From: Paracentrotus lividus
Lineage: Eukaryota; Echinodermata; Echinoidea; Camarodonta; Echinidae
Direction of reading: 5' to 3'
Assembly: GCA_940671915.1 (NCBI GenBank)
Contig: CALNVZ010001835.1
Coordinates: 1 to 64,000, forward strand
DNA length: 64,000 bases
Positions 27,901-35,699 of the stretch are shown here, piece by piece. The stretch's first letter is position 1; each line of letters opens with the position of its first letter. The notes below the pieces were generated by a model. The model had not been told where the DNA came from. It worked only from the letters and a program-made list of their open reading frames with translations, and did not search any database. The position numbers and the translations under genes were made by a program.

Positions 27901-30900
27901 GAAATGACACACATTCTAATCTTTGCTTATATGATTCAATAACTACTGCCCTAACTTTTATTGTGAAGAAAAACAATTATCACCAACCCCCCTGTCTGCA
28001 ATATTCAAATGTTGACGTCATTACCAAAGTGCCCATATTACCTGCATGTGCAGGTAATATGGGCACATGTATTTAATGTATGTTTTAAAAACTACAATGA
28101 CTCTACCATGTCTGGAATTTGCTTAAAATGTTGAAAATCATTAACTTTGAGATATAATTTGAAATTATAAGACCCTTCAGTAAATCCTTTGATTATGTAT
28201 TTCATTGTTATGTATTTTGTATATTATTTCTTTTTTTAATAGTATTTAAATATTATTTTCATTATACAAGTCAATATAGGCCTACAATAAGTTATTTATA
28301 TTAATTATATACTGTGAATATACCAAAAAAATCGTAGCAAAGAGATTAATGCTTCATCCCAATACTAAGTACCAGAATCATCTCCGCCATTTTGGATGTC
28401 CCATATTACCTGCACTAATGTTGCTGTGTCAGGCAAGCATTCCATGCCACATTGCACCCCTTCACTAAAATAAATTGACCTGTATACGCTAGTATGATCA
28501 AAATAAAACTATAAGCTTACTAAATATACAAAACAATTGAGGTTTCCCCCTCAAACACTCTTTCACCATCACATTCTGTGAAATATCAAATTTTACATCA
28601 GGGTAAAAAAATGCCGTAAGTTTTACCTACCTTGTTGGTTTTCAGCAATTTTCTCAGAGAAATTTCGGCATCAGATGCTCTCACGACGATATATTTTCGT
28701 ATACCGTTCATATGAACAACATTATGGTGCTCACACCGGTCACCGGTCACTGGTCGACGGCCACGACATGATTTGCTTCAGGTGGCCCATATTACCTGCT
28801 GGCCCATATTACCTGCATGTACCCTATGCCTCCTCTACGGAACTCTGCTTGCTCTTCTCTGAGATGCTGGTCTACTGCGCTTGTCATACGCTTCACAATA
28901 ATCTTCGAAAAAAAATCTTACTGGGAATTGATAAGAGAGTGATTCCACGCCTGTTATTACAATTCCTCAGGTTTCTTTTCTTTGAGATCTTGACTATAAT
29001 GCCTTCAGACCAGTCATCTGGAATTTGTTTTTTACTCCACACTTCTTTAAATAGTGGTTCAAGAAACTCTGCTGCAGTCTCTGGGTCTGCTTTGAATAGT
29101 TCTGCGTTTAAATTGTCATGTCCAGGAGATTTACCATTTCTCAAAGATTTAATGGCAGATATCATTTCATCTTTAAATGGAGGGTCAATGTCCATGTTGA
29201 GATCCTCTTCTGCCTCTTGGATGTCTGTATCTGATAATGGTGGTGGTCTATTCAATACTTCACTGAAATGCTTCAATGAAAATTAGGCCTACATGCAGAA
29301 TAACCTATTGAAGAGGTTTCGGTCGGAACATTACGATAATTTAGATGAGATTTATGAAACGCAACACAATGTTAGAGGATTTGTGAAATTTATAGTTAAT
29401 CCTCCTATCCCAGAGGCATTTTGATTTTATCACTGACTCGTTGATAGTGTTTTAAGGTAGGAGACCTAGGGAGTACCGTATTTCTCTATACATTAATGAA
29501 ATATCTTGCGATTTTTTTTTTTTTTCTTCTTATAGAGACGATATGGAAGTGGCGATACTTTACTTTCGGACCGGGTACTCACCGATAGACTACCCAACAG
29601 AATTGGTATGGTTAGATGAATTTTTTTTAAATAAATATATATATTCCCTTTCTGTGAACGTTTAGACGTGTATAAAAACATGAAAATTACAACAACAACA
29701 AAATTGGGGGGCATGTTCAGCCCCCTTCATCCCTACTTTCAAAAACGCTCCGCGGCCATTGACGATATATCAGTGTAAAGGCTTATAATTATTAACAAGT
29801 TTTTAAATAAAATTAATGTTAAATATCACTATTTTTGCATGGGTTAAATATGAAATATCTACAGTAGATATGAACCGATTCATTTTCAGAGAATTTACAA
29901 AATGAGGCTTTAGTAAGTGACATCTGCATCCATTTCATATCTTTAGGAGTGGAATGCGCGGTTATTAGGTGAAAGATCACGGGCGGCTGTCTGTCCGTCA
30001 GTGGCCGTGCAACTAGCAGGGACCAAGAAAATCCAGCAAGTTCTTTACGAACCCGGTTGCATGGAGCTGTTCATCGATGGGAGGAAAAGAGTGCATAATT
30101 TAAGAAGTATCTTCACAGGACACTATACTCTGGACCTGGTAAGTTCAATGAACTCTTCAACTGCGGATTTAAAGTCAAGGCCGGGTGAGAGGAAGCATGC
30201 AACACGCCAAGCTGGCATGATTTCATGTCATGTTCCTGCTTTTGGCTCAGTAACTCTGCTTTGTCCTCGATGCCCAAGGCAATTCAGTACCGTCCTTATA
30301 GAGATGTCCGGAACAACATGAACACCATATAAACTTGTGACTCATTTTCAGAAATGAAATCTTTCAATATGCTTAAATGTTTTCTTCCCTACCTTGTGAT
30401 AAATTACTTAAAAAAGGAAACGCCAATTCTGCAATACTCTATTGATAATTTCGAATTTTCGGCCGTTAGGTCTGTTTTGGCGGCGCGGTTTGACTAGAGT
30501 CATAATGAAAATTAGAGATGTTATCATCTAAGATGATAATTTCTATCTTGTCCTCTCTTTTGCATTTTCTTTTAACCTAGACCCCTAGTGGTGACGAGGC
30601 AGCGGAAAGAGCGATTGCCAATCCTATGAAGTACGTCATGAAACCGCAACGAGAAGGCGGAGGTATGTGCATGATACAAGAGATGGTTGCATGAAGTGGG
30701 GAAAGTAAAGGGGGAGGGAGATGAAAAAGAGTTAAAAATTCCATGATCCCTGAGGAGCACCTTATAAGATTTTAAACAACATGTTAATTACTTTTTGGTT
30801 GGCCAATGATAAAGACTAATCATTTCCTCCACATCGACAGATAATAAAATATTGGCTGTACGAGCTTTTGCTTCTCGTTGGTCTGACGTTGATGTCGACA

Positions 30901-31973
30901 ACACGACCAATCTTCTTTGACCAGATTATATCTAATTGGCTGTCGTCAAAGTGGTCCCCAAAACAGCAAATTCAAACACTCTCTTGTGATCAATACCCAT
31001 TTTGAAATTGATATCACTTCCATTTATCTAATTCTCTATATTCATCGTGATTCTTAGGTAATAACCTATTCGGGGAGAAGATGAAAGAAGCATTGGAGAA
31101 GCTCCGAGGATCACCGGAGAGGGCGGCCTACATGCTGATGGACAGATTCAACTCACCTGTTAGTTACAACTACTGTATGAAATATGGATGCACCGAGCTT
31201 CCACTTATCACAGTGGCCAGTGAATTTGGTCCATTTGGAACGTTAGTGAGGTAAGGATTCAACACTGCATACCTACTAGAAACCGATGTCGAAGGCTTTT
31301 ATTCTTCAGTTAGACCTACACTGACAAGAATGTGTCGGATAAACAATAGACCCAGTAAAATATCAAATTCCCTTCAATGAAGAATTTCTTTATTGGTCAG
31401 TTTCGGGTTGGGATTGCCAGTGACATGGAGGTCTATAGGAGAGGAAATTGGAGGTATATAAATGGGATTTGTCATCATATTATTGCAAGGCAGAAAATCG
31501 AAGCACAAGTATAGTAATATAAGAAGAGGAACATATTTTCCATGGTTTCATAGTTAGTCAAAACTGTTCTTAACCAAAAAAAAATATATATTATATAAAT
31601 CTGCAAATCTGACTCTGAATCGACCAGGTTCCAATCCAGTCACATCTTTCGGATGGTAAAGTTAAAGGTTGTTCCCAGACGTATATGAATACTACACGTC
31701 TGTCAAAAACCATTTACGGTAACCAACCAACCAACCGTGACTAATATTGTCCCATAAGTAGACAAATTAATGATGAACTCTTCATTCTATTTTTACAGTT
31801 ACAACAACGAAGTGGTGTTCAACAAGACCACGGGATATCTCTACCGTACGAAAGACATCAAACTGGATGAGGGCGGGCTAATGGTGGGTACAGGATTCCT
31901 GGACACACCCTATCTATCTTCTGCAGAGGTCATCTGTCCAAGTGCAACACAGAATGGTTACGGCGAACATTAA
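9972..31973 (+). CDS. GSS: Glutathione synthetase paralog A, 10 coding exons, complete
   Basis: Predicted ATP-grasp enzyme of the eukaryotic glutathione synthetase family, which joins gamma-glutamylcysteine and glycine in the cytosol. Coding exons: 9972-10237, 14053-14128, 17912-18066, 25384-25506, 26317-26484, 29536-29605, 29947-30138, 30581-30662, 31058-31250, 31799-31973. Every junction is GT-AG and in phase, giving 1500 nt and 499 residues; human GSS has 474. Family residues seen: R122, E146 and N148, Q224, R274 and Y277, QLAGTKK (308-314), KPQREGGGNN (371-380, with metal-binding E375), E433, and R458/K460 in YRTK. Changed relative to human: ISASF is IAAGC (150-154), ERN is ESN, RDGY is RTGY, and GGVAAG is GGLMVG (467-472). 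A C-terminal tail of about 16 residues follows the usual end. Family membership is near certain. Whether it still makes glutathione, or uses another acceptor amino acid, is open. Intron positions match paralog B on the opposite strand. Confidence 0.95.
10351..10549. mobile_element. About 200-bp MITE in GSS-A intron 1
   Basis: Ends TGGCGCAGTCACATGTAC and, inverted, TGCGGCAGTCACATGTAC. The interior is rich in TGCGTT/AACGCA words. Confidence 0.65.
10652..10905 (+). mobile_element. Partial copy of the GGGGTAAGTGGGACA element
   Basis: Starts GGGTAAATTGGGGTAAGTGG after TA and is collinear with 12543-12770 (TACGCAATAAAGCAATCATA, then AAACGTTTTATAAATGTTTT). It ends shortly before the small MITE at 10909. 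Confidence 0.65.
10909..11046. mobile_element. 138-bp MITE with GGTCCCACTGGC ends
   Basis: Left AGGCCCGGTCCCACTGGC and right GCCAGTGGGACCGCGCCT are near-perfect inverses. TAA-type flanks on both sides suggest a three-base target duplication. Confidence 0.7.
11067..12123. mobile_element. Element with CTTTTCAGACTGC ends carrying an internal minisatellite
   Basis: Inverse ends CTTTTCAGACTGC/GCAGTCTGAAAAG, each next to GGGGTTAAG/CTTAACCCC blocks. GCAGTCTGAAAC-like copies recur inside. Its centre is the 29-30 bp tandem array at 11400-11930. Confidence 0.65.
11400..11930. repeat. Minisatellite of 29-30 bp, about 18 units
   Basis: Consensus near AGGAAAAAGAGAAAAACAAT followed by GAATAACAT, with G/T and A/C substitutions and indels. 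The purine-rich strand gives long meaningless Phe/Ser/Leu frames in antisense. Confidence 0.95.
12543..13277. mobile_element. 735-bp TA-flanked element with GGGGTAAGTGGGA ends
   Basis: Ends GGGTAAATTGGGGTAAGTGG and its inverse (CCACTTACCCCAATTTACCC), flanked by TA. The interior repeats the motif as an inverted pair near 12849-12889. Sister fragment at 10652. Non-coding. Confidence 0.8.
14053..14128 (+). CDS. GSS: GSS-A coding exon 2 (residues 89-114)
   Basis: This 76-nt exon follows TTTTTTGCAG and ends at GTGAGT. It encodes VPVDVFTRRLYEMHLQV, which aligns with the human DDFTARLFDIHKQV segment. Exon 2 of paralog B has exactly the same length and phase. Confidence 0.93.
15031..15110 (+). repeat. 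tRNA-derived SINE head or tRNA pseudogene (CAT-like anticodon)
   Basis: Carries an A-box-like GCTCCATCAGTAGAGCG, a GGCCTCATGAACGGAAGGCC arm and a good B box GGTTCGATCCC. The anticodon loop is too long for a working tRNA and the acceptor stem does not pair well, so this is a tRNA-like repeat. Confidence 0.55.
15899..15936 (+). repeat. Poly(C) run of over 30 bases
   Basis: One of many G/C homopolymers in the window (also near 2171, 15598, 18304, 18384, 18663, 19449, 21295, 25570, 37251, 37620, 61545). Confidence 0.95.
16444..17054. mobile_element. Foldback element with TTAAAGGAnnACTC ends
   Basis: Arms 16444-16680 and about 16862-17054 are inverted copies (AAAATTTCATCAAAATCGGAT, ATGATGTCACAGTCCCCC and their inverses). 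Resembles the 5134-6037 type in ends and layout. Confidence 0.7.
17912..18066 (+). CDS. GSS: GSS-A coding exon 3 (substrate-binding INRTDYM and EINT motifs)
   Basis: A 155-nt exon between CATTTAG and GTAAAT. It encodes CINRTDYML (R122 equals human R125) and VEINT (E146, N148, metal ligands in the family). The next residues are IAAGC. The human enzyme has ISASF there, so both serines of the gamma-glutamylcysteine pocket and the phenylalanine are replaced. Confidence 0.95.
18117..18265 (+). repeat. Dispersed repeat with GCAGCCGCTGAGCAGCGCCA core
   Basis: Matches the reverse complement of 50385-50500 over more than 100 bases (TTATTGTC, TTTGCCC, the core, TGGACRTTGCTCTAT). A shorter relative is near 23525. 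It starts just downstream of GSS-A exon 3, within intron 3. Origin unknown. Confidence 0.5.
18305..18385 (-). repeat. Second tRNA-like repeat head, broken by poly(G)
   Basis: The minus strand reads TTGGCTCAGTTGATAGAGCG, then GGCGTCATAATCGC. This is the same layout as 15031-15110, but the B-box half is replaced by a C tract. Not a functional tRNA. Confidence 0.5.
19368..21317. mobile_element. Element with GGCTTCGGAA ends containing the GCGAGCGCGAAGCGCGAGC array
   Basis: Left GGCTTCGGAA and right TTCCGAAGCC, each next to G/C tracts and GGGGGGCTCAA-type blocks (19391, 20868, 21231). The interior has a tandem array of about 112-bp units at 19690-20560. No transposase was seen. About 1.95 kb in GSS-A intron 3. 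Confidence 0.6.
19690..20560 (+). repeat. Tandem array of about 112-bp units with a GC-rich core
   Basis: About eight units. Each has AAGAAGATATTTATCTCATT, then the core GCGAGCGCGAAGCGCGAGC, then GAAAATTTTTGATATATCAA and AGTGCATTTT. One unit (19942) has lost most of the core. Further single cores lie near 20778 and 20987. Confidence 0.85.
21318..25383. other. GSS-A intron 3, distal part
   Basis: Holds only a LINE 3' tail (23130) and small homopolymers. No exon-like blocks of GSS were found between exons 3 and 4. Confidence 0.5.
23130..23515 (-). mobile_element. LINE 3' tail (AAGAT repeats)
   Basis: The tandem AAGAT run at 23130-23152, followed by TCTTTTATTGTCC, is the inverted 3' end of a CR1/L2-type LINE. 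No RT blocks remain upstream. Confidence 0.45.
25384..25506 (+). CDS. GSS: GSS-A coding exon 4 (residues 166-206)
   Basis: A 123-nt exon between CTAAAATAG and GTGAGT. It encodes a poorly conserved helix ending in MVTAWRLYGEP, which aligns with the human LGIAKAWELYGSP segment. Phase 2 on both sides. Confidence 0.93.
25507..26316. other. GSS-A intron 4
   Basis: Contains a GTGGCGGATCCAGGCGGGGG repeat start and poly(C) at 25534-25585, and the GATTT tail at 25978. Confidence 0.5.
25972..26110 (-). mobile_element. LINE 3' tail (GATTT repeats)
   Basis: A short GATTT tandem followed by ATCAGAACAAG and degenerate sequence resembles a LINE 3' end in minus orientation. The evidence is weak. Confidence 0.35.
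26317..26484 (+). CDS. GSS: GSS-A coding exon 5 (ESNKFDQ substrate motif)
   Basis: A 168-nt exon between AATTTAG and GTAAGT. It encodes SVIVFVVRPEESNKFDQRW and ends with GEDRRLF. ESN replaces human ERN (214-216), and Q224 matches human Q220. The VIRRT and DRRLF blocks are family-typical. Confidence 0.95.
26694..29286 (-). mobile_element. Broken non-LTR retrotransposon (RTE-like RT), antisense in GSS-A intron 5
   Basis: Minus-strand reverse transcriptase in pieces. 29276-28893 reads AIKSLRNGKSPGHDNLNAEL and the PDDWSEGIIVKI block. 27860-27125 has the RT core with FVDFEKTFDS, SGVRQGCVIS and DFAADLALFSH. 27101-26720 has YGSECW, RRRWKWIGHILRM and PEGRRKRGRPKTTWRR. There is a frameshift near 27125 and a stop near 26884. 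The catalytic [FY]xDD motif reads FAAD. The 5' end is truncated near 29286, and the 3' end is a short AAGT tandem at about 26695-26707. The RT core is split by the 27863-28824 element. Clade assignment (RTE-like) is by overall look only. Confidence 0.85.
27863..28824. mobile_element. 962-bp TA-flanked inverted-repeat element inserted in the LINE RT
   Basis: Ends GGGTACATGCAGGTAATATG and its inverse, with TA on both sides (27861-27862, 28825-28826). Removing the element and one TA restores the LINE reading frame across the gap (RRGGI then DQIFALRN), so the insertion is precise. The end motif recurs inside, notably as an inverted pair at 28031-28064 and as extra copies near 28402 and 28787. No transposase frame was seen. 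Confidence 0.85.
29536..29605 (+). CDS. GSS: GSS-A coding exon 6 (YFRTGY motif)
   Basis: A 70-nt exon between CTTATAG and GTATGG. It encodes DDMEVAILYFRTGYSPIDY. The RTGY block (274-277) aligns with human RDGY (267-270) and keeps the arginine, glycine and tyrosine. Exon 6 of paralog B has the same length. Confidence 0.94.
29947..30138 (+). CDS. GSS: GSS-A coding exon 7 (QLAGTKK, ATP-binding)
   Basis: A 192-nt exon, phase 0 on both sides, between ATCTTTAG and GTAAGT. It encodes WNARLLGERS, CPSVAVQLAGTKKIQQ and FTGHYTLDL. The TKK lysines are the ATP contact region. Paralog B exon 7 is also 192 nt but is more diverged at the start. Confidence 0.97.
30581..30662 (+). CDS. GSS: GSS-A coding exon 8 (glycine-rich ATP loop)
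   Basis: An 82-nt exon between TTAACCTAG and GTATGT. It encodes TPSGDEAAER and YVMKPQREGGG. E375 corresponds to human metal ligand E368. A decayed copy of this exon lies at 40192-40264. Confidence 0.97.
31058..31250 (+). CDS. GSS: GSS-A coding exon 9 (ATP-grasp core)
   Basis: A 193-nt exon between ATTCTTAG and GTAAGG. It encodes GNNLFGEKM, YMLMDRF (adenine-contact region, human MEKI) and ASEFGPFG, with E433 matching human E425. The middle of the exon is markedly unlike paralog B. Confidence 0.96.
31799..31973 (+). CDS. GSS: GSS-A terminal coding exon 10 (glycine-site loop changed to GGLMVG)
   Basis: Follows TATTTTTACAG and ends with TAA. It encodes YLYRTKDI (R458 binds substrate and K460 binds ATP in the family), then DEGGLMVGTGFLDTPYLSS. 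Most GSS enzymes read GGVAAG here. A tail of about 16 residues (AEVICPSATQNGYGEH) extends past the usual end. No convincing poly(A) signal could be assigned downstream. Confidence 0.95.
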
Positions 31974-32556
31974 CTTATAAACCTCTAGGTCCGGATAGTG
32001 TATAGGCCTACTACTATTTTTATAACCCCAGGTCCATTTTTTACTTTGCCAAAGGTACCAATGCTTGACATTTTGTCTTTGCGTTCATGAATGTTCACCA
32101 TTTCATTTACATTTTCTTTTTTATTAGGACTATACACTTATCAACAAATTGCTCGGTGAAAATCTATGGGCACATTGAAAAAAATGATGGGTGGAAGATA
32201 AAGAATAGTCCTATTTACCTTGACAAGTCAGTGCCACCGAAATTCTAATCAATGGGGACAAAATCGAGGTTAAACCCCTGCATGGGGTATGTCTTATAAT
32301 GGAACAATCAAGAAGATTTAACTTCTTCCAAGCTCAACCCGTTAGGTTTCCTTAACGTTGATAGATTCGATGTCTAAACCATAGACCTACAGGACTTTTA
32401 AAACTGCCAAGCGAAATCTTAATTGGTTAAACTTAGAATAATTTTGATATCATATTGAAACCAAGATGATGCGTTTATTTTTTATTAGGCACAATCTTGG
32501 GTGAGCACAATCATGAGAGGATTATTTTAAATTTCGTCTGCTGAGAGCCGATTAGG

Positions 32557-32897
32557 CGTAGAGTTTGTTTCCAAAAGGGACTAAATCCACTTTTGGAGAT
32601 TTCGAGTAAATCACTGTTTTTTTATTTATCACTTTACCGTGAACCATATGACTTAATTTTGGTACACATGCTAGTACAATTGCCTTAGACCATTTTAATA
32701 GCAATGAAAAAAATCTAGCTATAACATTTTATTTTTTTATGAATTTTTGAAATTTCAATTTCTATGGATTTAGTCCCTTTTGGAATGAAACTCCCGTAAA
32801 TCGTCTATTTTCCCAATTATTTTGTGCATATATTTAGCTAAAAAAGTGAACTTTGGTCAAATATGGATTTAGTCCCTTTTGGAAACAAGCTCTTCGT
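32557..32897. mobile_element. About 340-bp MITE with TTTCCAAAAGGGACTAAATC ends
   Basis: The two ends are inverted copies, and a further internal copy of ATGGATTTAGTCCCTTTTGG sits near 32763. Downstream of GSS-A. Confidence 0.65.
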
Positions 32898-33119
32898 ATG
32901 TCCATCATCTTGCTTGGAATTAATGCCCTTCTTGCTGTAGTTATTACTTTCACAAGTGAGACCAAGTTGCAACCAAGTTTCACTTTCATGCAAAAGAGCC
33001 GAACCAAATATTTTTTATATTGTTTGACTTTATGCAATATATGGATATTTGAGTGAACTTGGACTGAAAAGTGCTTCGGTCAATTCTGTTTTCCGTAGAT
33101 GACGTGAATACCTATAGTA

Positions 33120-34103
33120 GGGGAGAGCGGGGTTATATGGAACATTTTTCACAAAAATGGCCGTAAAACAAAAGCGGATTTATTTCAAGAAACAATAAAC
33201 AATCAGCTGGTGTGTATATCTGTATGCTACAAATGTATCCCATAAAATTCTTAAACTTAGTGATGGTTCCAGAAAAAAATCCATCTTCAACAAGACCATG
33301 TCGAGTGTTCCAACTAACCCCACACACGGGGTTAGTTGAAACATGGTATGGGGTAAGTTGAAACATTGTGCATGGTATCTTTATAATTATATTTAAACGA
33401 CCTACAACATTATTACATGGGTTTAGCTAATTTGCTTTATTGATTCTAATTATAAAAATATTAAAATTGGTGTTCAAATTTGTTTTTACTTCATGTTTTA
33501 TAACACTTGATGGCATCCACTCACATACAAATATTCTGAAGTCCTGTGAAGTAGCATTCTGCAATATATGTTGTTTAAACTAAAATAAAATTGTCCAATG
33601 TGCACTAATATACATGTATAGGAATATTTCCGAACACTTCACTGATTTATATGATTTTTATTTTTTTATTCAGCTGAAACCTATTTACTTAGTACATGTT
33701 CCAACTAACCCCGTTCAAAATGTTCCAACTAACCCCAGAGGCCCATGTGACATTTGTAAGCTTACAGCACAAAAGACGGACAACAACATGCCATTTATTT
33801 AACCTTGTTTTGTAGCTTGGTATAACTGTTTGTTATACTCAAAAACCGGCCAACTTAATTTATGATCTTCTCTGAGATAATACAACATTTGTAAAAGTGA
33901 CAAAATTTACTCAGAGGGTGAAAAAACAAACATTGCTTTCTAACTTCACGAGGCTTGAAGCATGTGTGCTGTCTAAAATGTGGTGGATGGCAGTTACTAA
34001 TAGCAACAACCTGAGGGTACATTTGCATAAATATATTTATAGCCGTTAAAGAAAATTGCAATGTTTCAACTAACCCCGTGTTCCAACTAACCCCACTCTC
34101 CCC
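33120..34103. mobile_element. 984-bp TA-flanked element with GGGGTTAGTTGGAACA motifs
   Basis: Ends GGGGAGAGCGGGGTTA and its inverse, with TA at 33118-33119 and 34104-34105. Internal inverted pair at 33310-33339 (CAACTAACCCC/GGGGTTAGTTG) and further copies near 33700-33735. Non-coding. Confidence 0.8.
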
Positions 34104-35699
34104 TACATGCTAATAACTTTAGACAAAAAAACGTTTGTTAGAGTGATGATATACAATAAGTAGTTATTGCAAACTTTACGCAATTTTCTTAATGAAAGAA
34201 TATTGCAAACTAATTGATGTTTACGACAATTACTATATGCAAATTAGTCAAAGATTAATGTATGAATATTGATATTTTGCCATTAATATATCAGCAGATG
34301 CATTATGCTCATGTGCAATAACTACATGATAGGAGAAAATGTATTACTAGTACATTATTTTTATGACTCGCAGGCTCGATGCTTTAAACTTGCGCATTAT
34401 TTTTTAAAGAAAAAAAAAACTCATATCGTCATTGTGGCTTTATATTTTTTTCGTTTGATCTCAGACTCAGGCTATCATAGAAGAAAGACTTTGAAATAAA
34501 TGACTGTACTGTCTGCTGCATATTCAAGAAAAGGCGTGCCTTATATTTATAATAATATGTCTAATAAACATTTTTCACATGTGCCAGACATCTTGTTAGA
34601 ATATATTAATTCTGTCGTTTCTTATTGATATTATGAAACGCATGTGTACATACATGTACAATACTAGGCGATATTCTATAATGTAAGAAAACATGATTTA
34701 TTTGTGCCAACTAAACGAAAGTGTCAGCAATCATGTTTGTGTGTGAAAAAATCTGTCCATTTTATAAAACTGGAAATGTACTGTCAAAGGAGGTTTATTT
34801 TCTGATGAAAATATTTAGAGCAGTATTATTCTAAATTCGTAATTCTTCTGATTTTTTAGTTATGCTTATAATGGCCTTTATTGTATCAACATCACTATCA
34901 AACATCTCAAGAACATGAATACATGTATGACATCTTGTTTTTATATGATTACAATTGTTTTGTCAGCAAATATGTCTATTAATATACAAAGAATTTTTTT
35001 TTTTTTTAATAAAAATACGTTTTCTTAAATTGTATGTTTTATACTCCCCTGCATATCAAACGAACTATAATCTTTTTATCTATTTTAATTGTTCAGGGTC
35101 CAACGTGAAACAGTACAGACAGGAAATCTTATCTTATTTTTATCTCATTTTTGGAAATACAATATTCATTTATGTCTTGAAATCATACGATGTTTACGCA
35201 ACAATTTCGAATACATCTATGCAAAATTTTACGTATAAAGAAAAAACTTAGTTCCTTTAAACAGTACATTTTCTTACAAAACAGCTATACAAAATTTTAT
35301 ATGTAGGGAAGACGTACATAGTACATTGTAAAAGAGGTAGATTTTCGCTTTTCACGGAAAAGCCATTAGAATGCCTTTTTAGATTATTAGAATAGTAAAT
35401 CAAAATTAATGCACTATCGCTCGCAACTTTGTATGTATTTGTATCATTGTTACAAGCACTATGTGCTTTTAAATTTAATGATAAAATATGAGACGATGTA
35501 CATTTTTGTGGTATTTTGAAGTGTTACATTTTGTACAGTCGATAATTAATAAAATGATGTGCATTTTTTTTAATCACTGCCTCGTTTTAATTGTCAGTAT
35601 CATTACTTTCACTTTTCTCATTATTTCATAAATTAAAACAATTATTGAATAATGTAATTCTAGCAAGACGGGTTGTGCGCGTTTTTAAATATAGGCCTA

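Larger units (their letters stand above)
31974..35699. other. 3' flank of GSS-A
   Basis: Besides the elements at 32557 and 33120, this is AT-rich DNA without recognisable genes. AATAAA occurs at several places, but none could be tied to the transcript end. Confidence 0.45.

Noticed and set aside
28675..29286. 203-residue plus-strand frame
   Set aside because: Antisense to the LINE reverse transcriptase and the end of the nested element; no protein family resemblance.
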